A DNA stretch of 64,000 nucleotides from Rodentibacter caecimuris. Its GTDB lineage: Bacteria; Pseudomonadota; Gammaproteobacteria; Enterobacterales; Pasteurellaceae. Shown here one piece after another: positions 1 through 7,206 of the stretch (position 1 is the first letter of the stretch; each line of letters begins with the position of its first letter). The notes below the pieces were generated by a model. That model worked only from the letters and a program-made list of their open reading frames with translations. It was not told where the DNA came from and made no database searches. A program made the position numbers and the translations under genes. The DNA lies in assembly GCA_001998905.1 (NCBI GenBank), contig MLAA01000012.1:29884-93883 (forward strand), in the 5' to 3' direction.

Positions 1-490
1 ACTCTTCTGCGACGATATATAAAACTTCTTGTTCGTTTTGGTGCAGTTCTGAATCTGAAAATGCTGCTTGGACTTGAACATGTAAAAACATTCTTAATAA
101 ATCGGCACGTTGTCCGCATCCAATGCGAAATTCACGCATTACTTGGCGTAACGGAAAATCGGTTTCTTTACCGCGTTGAAATGCTTCTCTGGCTAATTTA
201 CGCCCGGCATCATCTAATTGCATTTGAGCCATCAGTTGATTTGCTAACTGAATATCGACTTCTGTTACTCGCCCTTTAGATTTACTTAAATGACCTAGTA
301 CGGCGAAGGTTGTTTGCATAAAAAGTGTTTGTCGGGTAGTTTTTCTAGAAAAAAAGCTGGAACTGACTGAGCCTAATTCATACAATTTTTTGTCTGCAAT
401 TGAACCTAAAATTAATCCGGCAATAGCACCAAAAAAACCGGCCATTTTCCAACCAATGAATATGCCCAATATTTTCCCGATAAAATTCAT
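1..490 (-). CDS. djlA: DnaJ-like co-chaperone DjlA, 3' part cut off
   Basis: The minus-strand frame starts at the ATG at 490 and is open to the window edge, giving about 163 residues. It begins MNFIGKILGIFIGWKMAGFF, the glycine-rich single membrane segment typical of DjlA, followed by a TerB-like helical region (residues about 55-160). The C-terminal J domain that would stimulate DnaK ATPase lies outside the window. DjlA is an inner-membrane co-chaperone with its J domain in the cytoplasm. It follows pyrE on the same strand with a 65-bp gap. The identification rests on the N-terminal membrane segment and the start of the TerB-like region. Confidence 0.82.
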   Translation of the reverse strand, partial: MNFIGKILGIFIGWKMAGFFGAIAGLILGSIADKKLYELGSVSSSFFSRKTTRQTLFMQTTFAVLGHLSKSKGRVTEVDIQLANQLMAQMQLDDAGRKLAREAFQRGKETDFPLRQVMREFRIGCGQRADLLRMFLHVQVQAAFSDSELHQNEQEVLYIVAEE

Positions 491-555
491 TTTGTTCTCC
501 CAAAAGTGCGGTCAGAATTTTCTGTAAATAATGCTGTATTTTGATTTCTCAAGGG

Positions 556-1200
556 TTAGATAATACCGTATTGTTCACGATAGTGTTGCATTGCTGGTAA
601 ATATTGCTGATATTGTTGTTCTTGTTTGATGAATTGCATTAAATCATCAAAATCGATAATAGATAGGATACGACATTGATAATCCCGTTCGATCTCTTGA
701 ATTGCCGATAGTTCGCCTCTACCTTTTTCTTTACGGTTGAGTGCGATTAATACAGTACTTAATGTTGCGCCGTTTTCTTCAATTAATGCCATTGATTCTC
801 GAATAGCAGTACCAGCGGTAATCACATCGTCAACTAATAATACTTGTCCTTTTAATGGGCTACCGATTAAATTTCCTCCTTCACCATGATCTTTCGTTTC
901 TTTACGGTTAAAACAGACAGGTTTATTGAGTTTAAATCGATTGAATAATGCAACAGAAAGTGTTGTACCAATTGGGATACCTTTATAGGCTGGTCCAAAA
1001 ATAACATCAAAATCGACCGCACTTTTCTGTATAGCTTGAGCATAAAATTCACCTAGTCGGGCAAGATCCTCACCACTATTAAATAACCCTGCATTGAAAA
1101 AATATGGGCTTTGACGACCTGATTTTAAAGTAAATTCACCAAATTTTAATACGTTACGACTTAATGCAAAGCGAATAAATTCAATTTTATAGTTTTCCAT
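556..1200 (-). CDS. pyrE: orotate phosphoribosyltransferase
   Basis: This 214-residue protein converts orotate and PRPP to orotidine 5'-monophosphate in pyrimidine biosynthesis. The PRPP-binding motif [13 protein letters not shown] lies near residue 120, and the N-terminal [16 protein letters not shown] segment is characteristic of the family. Length matches the usual 213-214 residues. It starts 12 bp after the rph stop on the same strand, so the two are almost certainly cotranscribed, as in enteric bacteria. The gap is too short for the attenuator found between rph and pyrE in E. coli, so control must differ here. Confidence 0.97.
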   Translation of the reverse strand: MENYKIEFIRFALSRNVLKFGEFTLKSGRQSPYFFNAGLFNSGEDLARLGEFYAQAIQKSAVDFDVIFGPAYKGIPIGTTLSVALFNRFKLNKPVCFNRKETKDHGEGGNLIGSPLKGQVLLVDDVITAGTAIRESMALIEENGATLSTVLIALNRKEKGRGELSAIQEIERDYQCRILSIIDFDDLMQFIKQEQQYQQYLPAMQHYREQYGII

Positions 1201-1212
1201 TTTTTCTCTATC

Positions 1213-1929
1213 CTATTTTTCCAGTGCTTCTCGTTGTATCGCAAAAATTTGTTCGCATCCTTGTTTGGCTAATGCTAGTAATTGTAAGAGTTCATCGTGG
1301 CTGAAAGGTTCACCTTCTGCCGTACCCTGAACTTCAATCATTCTGCCGTCTTCTGTCATAACGATATTCATATCTGTTTCTGCAGTAGAATCTTCGATAT
1401 ATTCTAAATCGCATACTGCTTGACCTTCTACGATACCGACTGAAATTGCGGAGACTAATCCTTTTATTGGATTAGTTTTAAGTGTTCCTTGAGCCAGTAA
1501 ATATTGAACAGCATCACATAGTGCAACTGCAGCCCCGCTAATCGCTGCGGTGCGTGTACCCCCATCCGCTTGGATAACATCGCAATCTAATGTGATAGAA
1601 CGCTCACCAAGGGCACTCAAGTCTATCATTGCTCGTAACGAACGGGCAATTAATCGCTGAATTTCCATTGTGCGCCCGGTTTGCTTGCCTTTGGCTGCTT
1701 CACGTTGCATACGACTGTGTGTGGAGCGAGGTAACATTCCGTATTCTGCAGTAACCCAACCTTGATTTTGACCTTTTAAAAAACGCGGTACGCTTTCGTC
1801 GATACTAGCGGTACAAAGTACTTTAGTATCACCAAATTCGACTAAAACCGAACCTTCTGCATGTTTAGTATAATTTCTAGTAATTTGCATTGGACGGGGT
1901 TGATTATTTTCTCTATTATTCGGGCGCAT
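1213..1929 (-). CDS. rph: ribonuclease PH
   Basis: A 238-residue phosphorolytic 3'-5' exoribonuclease that trims tRNA 3' ends. The N-terminus [20 protein letters not shown] and the later motifs RSLRAMIDL and [16 protein letters not shown] are those of the RNase PH fold. Length equals the intact family size, so the frameshift known in E. coli K-12 rph is absent here. An AGGAG-like ribosome-binding site precedes the start. It is the first gene of an rph-pyrE unit, 73 bp beyond the end of the sulP-like gene. Confidence 0.97.
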   Translation of the reverse strand: MRPNNRENNQPRPMQITRNYTKHAEGSVLVEFGDTKVLCTASIDESVPRFLKGQNQGWVTAEYGMLPRSTHSRMQREAAKGKQTGRTMEIQRLIARSLRAMIDLSALGERSITLDCDVIQADGGTRTAAISGAAVALCDAVQYLLAQGTLKTNPIKGLVSAISVGIVEGQAVCDLEYIEDSTAETDMNIVMTEDGRMIEVQGTAEGEPFSHDELLQLLALAKQGCEQIFAIQREALEK

Positions 1930-1966
1930 TAGAACTCCTTAAAATTTCTATATAATGTGTAAATAA

Positions 1967-1993
1967 AAAAGCGCACTATTCTAGCACGCTTTT
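1967..1993 (-). terminator. hairpin terminator after the SulP gene
   Basis: Arms AAAAGCG (1967-1973) and CGCTTTT (1987-1993) form a stem that ends in T residues when read on the minus strand, just after the SulP stop codon at 2003. Confidence 0.5.
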
Positions 1994-2002
1994 AATCACT
2001 GT

Positions 2003-3745
2003 TTAATGTTGAGTTTGTTCAAATAATCGGATTTTCTCGAAGCTTTCCAATAGATCCGAACTGAAATTAATTTTTTGTAATTCTATCACTGTATTGGATT
2101 TGACGATCATTCTTAGAGGTTGAAATTGCATATTACACATATGTAATTGTTGATGAGGTAATAGGTGTTGTACGAATCGAGTTAGCGCGTGAATACCACC
2201 GCTATCTAGTACAGTAACCGCATCACATTGTAATACAATATGCTTGATATCTTGCTCTCGATGTGCTGTTTTATCGTGTAGTTCCGCAAATAATTTATCG
2301 GCAGCAGCGAAAAATAATGGACCACTGATACGATAAACTAGCGTATTATTTAGATTCTCCGGTGAATTCAGCTCAATTGCTTTAGTCATTTCGGCAATAG
2401 TTCGAATAAACAGTAAACTTGCTAATAGAACACCGACAGTAATCGCGATAACCATATCAAAAATGACGGTTAAAATTAGGCAGGTAAACAACACAGCTAT
2501 TTCATTTCGTCCGGAACGACGAATTAAGCGAATAATTTCAGGGATATTTGCCATATTCCAAGCCACAATCAATAGTAGTGCAGCCATAGACGAAATAGGC
2601 AAGTAAGATAATGCTTGTGCAAAGACTAATAAAGCGAGCAATACTAATAATGCGTGTATAACGCTTGATATCGGCGATACTGCACCGGATTTTACATTTG
2701 CAGCAGAGCGAGCTATTGCTGCGGTAGCGGTAATTCCACCTAAAAAAGGTGAAACGATATTTCCTAACCCCTGTGCTAATAATTCGTTATTGGAATGATG
2801 TTTAGTATCCGTCATATTATCTAAAATAACTGCACATAGTAGTGATTCTATTGCACCTAACACTGCCATAGAAAACGCAGCCGGTAATAAAGCTTGTAAA
2901 GTATTAAAATTCCAATGAATTAAATTGCCTTGCGAGTCTGGAATGTTCCAAGGTAACGTAAATTCAGGAAGAACATTGGGGATACCGTAGCCTGTAGAAC
3001 CATCTGTAAGTTGATATTGAAAAGCAGAACCGATTGTTGCGACATTAAAACCAAAATAAATTAGGCTAAGTGAGAGTATTGTACCAATAATGACCGCAGG
3101 AAGGTGTCCGGGTATAGGCAAACGTAGTTTGTGCCATTGAGTCAATACGGCTAAGGTTATCAAGCCGACTAATGCATCAGACCAATTTATTGTTGGAAGT
3201 GCGGTTAAAATTATTTGAATTTTTTCAATATAGTTAGAGGGCATTACAGCAATATTCAGACCTAAAAAATCTTTGATTTGTAGCGTTGCAATAGTAATGC
3301 CGATACCACAAGTGAATCCTAAGGTTACCGGTAGTGGAATATATTCGATTAAGCGCCCTAACCTAAATAATGCCATTAAAACTAATATTATCCCAGATAA
3401 CAAGGTTGCCATTAATAGACCGCTTAGACCGAATTGTTGAGTAATAGGATATAGAATAACCACAAAAGCTGCGGTAGGCCCGGAAATATTAAAGCGAGAA
3501 CCACCGCTCAGAGCAATAATAATACCGGCTACAATTGCCGTATAAAGACCGTGCTGTGGTGCAACACCACTTGCAATAGCTAATGCCATAGAAAGCGGAA
3601 TTGCAATAATACCGACAGTTAAGCCCGCAATAATATCTTTTATAAAATGTTGTTTTGTATAACCGATACGGAAACTATCTTGCAGCGCACTAAAGGGTTT
3701 CACTGCTAAAAAGACGTTTTTTGGAAAAAGAGATCTAAATTGCAT
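2003..3745 (-). CDS. SulP family anion transporter with STAS domain
   Basis: An inner-membrane transporter of about 580 residues in the SulP/SLC26 family (sulfate, bicarbonate or dicarboxylate; substrate not deducible here). The N-terminal membrane domain shows the family's glycine/proline-rich segments, for example AGLTVGIIAIPLSMALAIASG and SGPTAAFVVILYP, followed by many hydrophobic helices. The last 120 residues form a STAS domain with VLDSGGIHAL. I chose the ATG at 3745; the frame is open upstream to a TTG at 3820, but that would add a non-membrane tail overlapping the tRNA-Ser promoter region. No clear ribosome-binding site marks either start. Confidence 0.88.
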   Translation of the reverse strand: MQFRSLFPKNVFLAVKPFSALQDSFRIGYTKQHFIKDIIAGLTVGIIAIPLSMALAIASGVAPQHGLYTAIVAGIIIALSGGSRFNISGPTAAFVVILYPITQQFGLSGLLMATLLSGIILVLMALFRLGRLIEYIPLPVTLGFTCGIGITIATLQIKDFLGLNIAVMPSNYIEKIQIILTALPTINWSDALVGLITLAVLTQWHKLRLPIPGHLPAVIIGTILSLSLIYFGFNVATIGSAFQYQLTDGSTGYGIPNVLPEFTLPWNIPDSQGNLIHWNFNTLQALLPAAFSMAVLGAIESLLCAVILDNMTDTKHHSNNELLAQGLGNIVSPFLGGITATAAIARSAANVKSGAVSPISSVIHALLVLLALLVFAQALSYLPISSMAALLLIVAWNMANIPEIIRLIRRSGRNEIAVLFTCLILTVIFDMVIAITVGVLLASLLFIRTIAEMTKAIELNSPENLNNTLVYRISGPLFFAAADKLFAELHDKTAHREQDIKHIVLQCDAVTVLDSGGIHALTRFVQHLLPHQQLHMCNMQFQPLRMIVKSNTVIELQKINFSSDLLESFEKIRLFEQTQH

Positions 3746-3825
3746 AAGAAATTTATTAGAAAGAAAATGGATTGTCGCTATTTTAGACGAAATAAAAAAG
3801 ATTTGTATGTTCCAACGCAAAAAAC

Positions 3826-3854
3826 TTGACTAATCTTATCGAAATCTTTATAGT
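3826..3854 (+). promoter_or_regulatory. sigma-70 promoter for tRNA-Ser
   Basis: TTGACT (3826-3831) and TATAGT (3849-3854) are separated by exactly 17 bp and precede the tRNA by about 45 bp. A GC-rich stretch directly after the -10 box (GCGCCG near 3857) resembles the discriminator of stringently controlled stable-RNA promoters. Confidence 0.7.
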
Positions 3855-3900
3855 TTGCGCCGTTAAAATCACAGCGAAGTAAAGTCGCTGCCAATCAAAT

Positions 3901-3990
3901 GGTGAGATGTCCGAGTGGTTGAAGGAGCACGCCTGGAAAGCGTGTATGTGGGAAACTGCATCGGGGGTTCGAATCCCCCTCTCACCGCCA
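3901..3990 (+). tRNA. tRNA-Ser (anticodon GGA)
   Basis: The sequence folds as a class II tRNA: acceptor GGTGAGA pairs with TCTCACC, the long variable arm of serine tRNAs is present, the T arm contains GGTTCGAATCC, and CCA is encoded. The anticodon GGA sits in the loop context CTGGAAA. The satellite is integrated at its 3' end, and the duplicated end sequence leaves the gene complete. Confidence 0.95.
3977..3990 (+). repeat. attL, 14-bp attachment core
   Basis: CCCTCTCACCGCCA at the 3' end of tRNA-Ser, identical to 15094-15107. The bases on either side differ between the two copies, so the perfect match is exactly 14 bp. Confidence 0.88.
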
Positions 3991-4109
3991 GAACACAATT
4001 CATCAACGTTCACCAACGTTCATTTCAGATAAAAATTCATTAATATTTCAATGACTTACTATTCATAGATGTTCATTACTGTTTATTTCTGATTGCTTAT
4101 AGCCGCACT

Positions 4110-4134
4110 TTTTAGATCCCTGTTTAGATCCCTC
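4110..4134 (+). repeat. left copy of 25-bp terminal direct repeat
   Basis: A 25-bp sequence made of two tandem TTTAGATCCCT units (11-bp unit plus a 2-bp join) is perfectly repeated at 15006-15030, about 100 bp inside each att site. A third, inverted copy of the unit (GAGGGATCTAAAA) lies at 4154-4166. Position and arrangement suggest integrase or excisionase arm-type binding sites. Confidence 0.75.
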
Positions 4135-4153
4135 ACTGTTTAGGGCTTTTTAC

Positions 4154-4166
4154 GAGGGATCTAAAA
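4154..4166 (-). repeat. inverted copy of the arm-type repeat
   Basis: GAGGGATCTAAAA is the reverse complement of the unit in 4110-4134 and lies 38 bp before the integrase start, where it could also serve integrase autoregulation. Confidence 0.6.
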
Positions 4167-4203
4167 ATGCGATTACACCTTATTCTTTATGAGATGATGT
4201 GAT

Positions 4204-5412
4204 ATGAGCAAAATAGTTAAACCTTTGACAAATACAACGATTCAGAATCTTAAAGCCGCTGAAAAAGAATACATTAAATCAGATGGGGGCGGACTTTATA
4301 TCAGAATTAAACCCAATGGCGCTAAGATTTGGTACTTTGCCTATAAATGGCAAGGGAAACACAGAAAACTTAGTTTAGGGGCGTTCCCTGATTTATCTCT
4401 TATCCATGCACGCGAATTAGCGCGGGAATATCGGGGACTTATTTTGCGTAATGTTGATCCCTTAAAGTATCGTCAATCTTTAAATGAGGTTGTAGAGGAA
4501 AAGAAAATCACCTTTGCAGAAATGGCGATGAGATGGCGTGATAAGCGCTTGAAATTGGGGAAACTCAAGGCACAAACCGTTAATGAGGCATTCCGCCGCG
4601 TAGAGTTGCATTTATTCCCTAAAATCGCAGATCTGCCGATTGATGAGGCAAATTATGAGACTTTTGGCCCGGCGCTTTCACCGCTGAAAAATTCCAATAC
4701 GCTTTATAAAATCAATATTGCGATTAATCAGATTTTTAGAATGGCAGAAGATGAGGATTTAATTATTAAGAATCCTTTTCGCAATATTCACGATGAATTT
4801 ACTTATGTAGAGACGAGAAATCATCCGACCATTAAGCCGGAAGATTTGCCGCGCCTATTCCAAGTGTTACAAGGGGCTGATGTGAAGAAACCGACCGCAC
4901 TTTTAATCGAGTGGCAGTTATTGAGCATTTTGAGAAGTTCCGAGGCGGTGACGATAGAGTGGGCTGATATTGACTGGGAAGCGAAAGCCTTACATATTCC
5001 GGCAGAGCGAATGAAAGGCGGTAAACGTGCGCATAGTGTTCCGCTTTCCTCTCAAGCCTTGAATGTGTTAGAGCAAATGCGCCGTTATACCGGCAACCGT
5101 AAATATGTATTTTGTAGCCGTGTTGCGCCTTATAATCGCCCTATGAATAGCGGTGCGGCTAACGTGGCATTAAAACGAATGGGATTTAAAGATTTGTTAG
5201 TTGCTCACGGCTTGCGCAGCATTGCCAGCACTTATCTTCATGAGCTTGATATTTTTTCATCAGAAGCCATTGAGCTTTGTTTATCCCATGAGAACCGCGG
5301 TAAGGTGCGCGCGGCGTATGATAAATCGAAAAAATGGCGCTCCCGACAAGAAATTATGCAGAAATGGGGCGATTATGTGGAAGAATGTAAATTTAAGGCA
5401 CTTTGCTCTTGA
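4204..5412 (+). CDS. int: P4-type tyrosine integrase
   Basis: A 402-residue site-specific recombinase that would integrate and excise the element at tRNA-Ser. The N-terminus (about residues 5-90, with SDGGGLYIRIKPNGAKIWYF) is the DUF4102 arm-binding domain of P4-like integrases, followed by a SAM-like core-binding domain (about 100-190) and the catalytic domain. The catalytic residues are visible: Arg in SILRSSEAV, His-x-x-Arg in AHGLRSI, His in LSHEN and the nucleophilic Tyr in RAAYDKSK. It sits directly beside attL and reads into the element. Its 3' end overlaps the convergent ogr-like gene by 40 bp. Length is normal for the family and no damage is seen. Confidence 0.95.
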   Translation: MSKIVKPLTNTTIQNLKAAEKEYIKSDGGGLYIRIKPNGAKIWYFAYKWQGKHRKLSLGAFPDLSLIHARELAREYRGLILRNVDPLKYRQSLNEVVEEKKITFAEMAMRWRDKRLKLGKLKAQTVNEAFRRVELHLFPKIADLPIDEANYETFGPALSPLKNSNTLYKINIAINQIFRMAEDEDLIIKNPFRNIHDEFTYVETRNHPTIKPEDLPRLFQVLQGADVKKPTALLIEWQLLSILRSSEAVTIEWADIDWEAKALHIPAERMKGGKRAHSVPLSSQALNVLEQMRRYTGNRKYVFCSRVAPYNRPMNSGAANVALKRMGFKDLLVAHGLRSIASTYLHELDIFSSEAIELCLSHENRGKVRAAYDKSKKWRSRQEIMQKWGDYVEECKFKALCS

Positions 5413-5657
5413 TCATTCATTAACACTTCTAGAATTTCTTGTTTTTTGTCATTCGGTAAGCAAGTGAGGATATATTTAAAATAATCTTGTTCTTTTAATT
5501 TACTAGGCTTTGTTGTGTGACTAAATTCTAAATTTAATACGAATTTATGCCCACAATCCTGATTTTTACAGGTGCAATAAAGTTTAGTAAATTCCTTATG
5601 TTCTCTTTGACTTTTGTTTATTAGGGCTTTTGCACCGCATATTTTACACTCTACCAT
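5373..5657 (-). CDS. Ogr/Delta-like zinc-finger late activator
   Basis: A 94-residue protein with the ogr/Delta zinc-finger pattern: Cys4-x2-Cys7 (CKIC) and Cys30-x4-Cys35 (CKNQDC), followed by GHKFVLNLEFSHTTKPS, the family's conserved tail. In P2 and P4 these proteins activate late promoters; satellite Delta can also switch on helper late genes. It is convergent with int and overlaps its 3' end, and its promoter lies in the intergenic region 5658-6136. The C-terminal 40 residues resemble nothing I recognise. A second, shorter family member lies at 10003-10233. Confidence 0.82.
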   Translation of the reverse strand: MVECKICGAKALINKSQREHKEFTKLYCTCKNQDCGHKFVLNLEFSHTTKPSKLKEQDYFKYILTCLPNDKKQEILEVLMNDQEQSALNLHSST

Positions 5658-6136
5658 TTATCGCTTTTCCCTCTCTTAACTGAAATGTTTTTTCGTCATC
5701 TCGCCCACGTAAAATCTTAAAACCCATTATAAATCAAATGGTTATACTTTGTATCAAGAAAATCACACTTTTTCTTAAGTGAAAAATAGTGAAAAAGTAT
5801 GTAATTTTTACAGTTAAGAATTAGTTAAAGCGATATATTTAAAGCTAGATATAGCAAGGGTTTTCGCTATTTTAGTGGCTGAAAATTAACTGAAAACACA
5901 TCTATTTTTAACGAAAATCGCGAAGTGAGGGAGAGTGGATTTTCCGTGGCGTGGGATTTTCCGTGAAAAATTCCCGTGGCATGCCTAAGAATTGTTTGTT
6001 TTTTATCCTTCTATTGTGGTTTCTCATTTCACAATTAAATTTTCTATTCGAACCGAGATAAATATTTTATTTTTGCCCTATCCAATAGGATGAATTTGGA
6101 TACCTATGAATCTACTTTTTTATGATAAGGAAAGTT
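5658..6136. promoter_or_regulatory. divergent control region with GGATTTTCCGTG repeats
   Basis: This 479-bp gene-free stretch separates the minus-strand Ogr-like gene from the plus-strand alpA operon, so it must carry both promoters. It is AT-rich. GGATTTTCCGTG occurs twice, 17 bp apart (5937-5948 and 5954-5965), with a shorter relative, TTCCCGTGGCATG, directly after. Nearer alpA, CCTAT-CCA-ATAGG (6078-6090) is a palindrome and another CCTAT lies at 6104-6108. These look like regulator-binding sites. I cannot assign the protein that binds them or place -35/-10 boxes with confidence. Confidence 0.5.
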
Positions 6137-6358
6137 ATGGCCGAGAAAACAGCACAGGCGGAACGATTTATTAAACTGCCGGAAGTGATGAATAAAACAG
6201 GCTTAGGGCGCTCCACAATCTATCGAAATATGAAAGCCGGTGAATTTCCTAAAAGTATTCAACTGAATAAACAAAATTCAGTTTGGCTTGAAAGTGAAGT
6301 GAATGCCTGGATGAAAGAACAAATTAATAAACGAAACCAAAAGGAGACAAACCAATGA
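6137..6358 (+). CDS. AlpA-like transcriptional regulator
   Basis: A 73-residue DNA-binding protein. The core FIKLPEVMNKTGLGRSTIYR followed by GEFPKSIQL and WLESEVNAWM is the AlpA/excisionase-type winged helix-turn-helix common in P4-like elements, where such proteins control integrase or act in excision. The frame is open from an ATG at 6122, but the ATG at 6137 is preceded by AAGGAA at good spacing, so I prefer it. The next gene starts inside its stop (ATGA at 6355), indicating translational coupling. Confidence 0.85.
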   Translation: MAEKTAQAERFIKLPEVMNKTGLGRSTIYRNMKAGEFPKSIQLNKQNSVWLESEVNAWMKEQINKRNQKETNQ

Positions 6359-7050
6359 CACTACAAAACCCGGAAAAGCAAGCGGAACTCGAAAAACTGA
6401 TTGCAGAACTTAACAAAAATAATCAAGCCTTTTTAGCCGTTCAAGATAAGGCTTTAACAATTAAATCAAACATTGAACGTAATCAAAAAATGATTGAGGC
6501 ACTGGAACAAGAAAACCAAGAGGCGCAAAAAGAAATTGATAATCTTCAAGTGAGTGATACCGGAGAGATTAATTTTGAAGGCTTTGATGAAGTTTCTGAA
6601 CGTGTGAGTAAAAATACGTTGAAGATTAATGCACTGAATAAAGTCATTACAAAATTTGATGCGAAATTAAAACTTCTACTAATCACAGAATATAAAGCAT
6701 TTTCAGATAACTCTATCCGTATCAAAACAAAAGCCCTAGATTTAATTGCTCAAGAATTCATGGAAGAGTTTTTCAAAAGTGAATCTATGAAGAAAATCAA
6801 TGAAATCTATTCAGTTCTATATGAAAATAAAAGTAGTGTTCTATTCGGAAATTATATTAACTATGATTATAGTGGTGCTTTCTTGAATTTCTTTGTTAGT
6901 AAAATTAAAACTCATTTAGATGAAAAACTTGATATTAGTCATTTAAAAATTAATATGCCGGAGATTAAATTTAGCATTCCTAACTCTGGTGGTGGCTCAT
7001 GGCAAAAGCGTGAATATATACGCGAACTAGAAGAGCTGGCTAATCAGTAG
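6355..7050 (+). CDS. coiled-coil protein of unknown function
   Basis: A 231-residue protein I do not recognise. Residues about 8-110 are rich in Glu, Lys, Asn, Leu and Ile with heptad spacing and should form a long coiled coil. The rest is mixed, ending in a glycine-rich SIPNSGGGSW segment and a charged tail. There is no signal peptide or membrane segment. It overlaps alpA by 4 bp and is followed by a strong terminator at 7074-7100, so alpA and this gene form a two-gene unit. Its size and helical character recall scaffold or size-determination proteins such as P4 Sid, but that is only a structural analogy. Confidence 0.6.
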   Translation: MTLQNPEKQAELEKLIAELNKNNQAFLAVQDKALTIKSNIERNQKMIEALEQENQEAQKEIDNLQVSDTGEINFEGFDEVSERVSKNTLKINALNKVITKFDAKLKLLLITEYKAFSDNSIRIKTKALDLIAQEFMEEFFKSESMKKINEIYSVLYENKSSVLFGNYINYDYSGAFLNFFVSKIKTHLDEKLDISHLKINMPEIKFSIPNSGGGSWQKREYIRELEELANQ

Positions 7051-7073
7051 TTGAAAATTTTAGATGACGCAAC

Positions 7074-7100
7074 GCCCCGTAGAAGATACGGGGCTTTTTT
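7074..7100 (+). terminator. rho-independent terminator of the alpA unit
   Basis: GCCCCGTA (7074-7081) and TACGGGGC (7087-7094) form a GC-rich hairpin directly followed by six T residues. Confidence 0.88.
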
Positions 7101-7107
7101 ATGCCGT

Positions 7108-7144
7108 TTTGAACGATTTGGGACGAATTTGAACGACTTGAGAC
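7108..7144 (+). repeat. tandem operator-like repeat before the cargo gene
   Basis: TTTGAACGATTTGGGAC (7108-7124) and TTTGAACGACTTGAGAC (7128-7144) match at 15 of 17 positions and are spaced 20 bp apart, about two helical turns. They lie 63-99 bp before the start of the gene at 7207, just upstream of a -10-like TATACT at 7174-7179. A pair of protein-binding sites is the simplest reading. Confidence 0.5.
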
Positions 7145-7206
7145 TATTCAGAATCCTTATGATATGCTATCTTTATACTATATAAAAACACAGTAAAGGG
7201 ACTGTT

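Noticed and set aside
3746..3820. Longer N-terminus for the SulP transporter from TTG at 3820
   Set aside because: The added 25 residues are not typical of the family and the TTG has no ribosome-binding site; the ATG at 3745 is simpler, though neither start is well marked.
3783..4016. Minus-strand open frame across tRNA-Ser (77 codons)
   Set aside because: It reads the antisense of the tRNA gene, giving the [19 protein letters not shown] peptide that appears wherever this tRNA is translated. It is a known type of false gene.
5941..5985. P2/P4-type cos packaging site
   Set aside because: I looked for a GC-rich cos-like sequence in the gene-free parts of the satellite, including this GTGG-containing stretch, and found none I could defend. 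A helper cos sequence would be needed for comparison.
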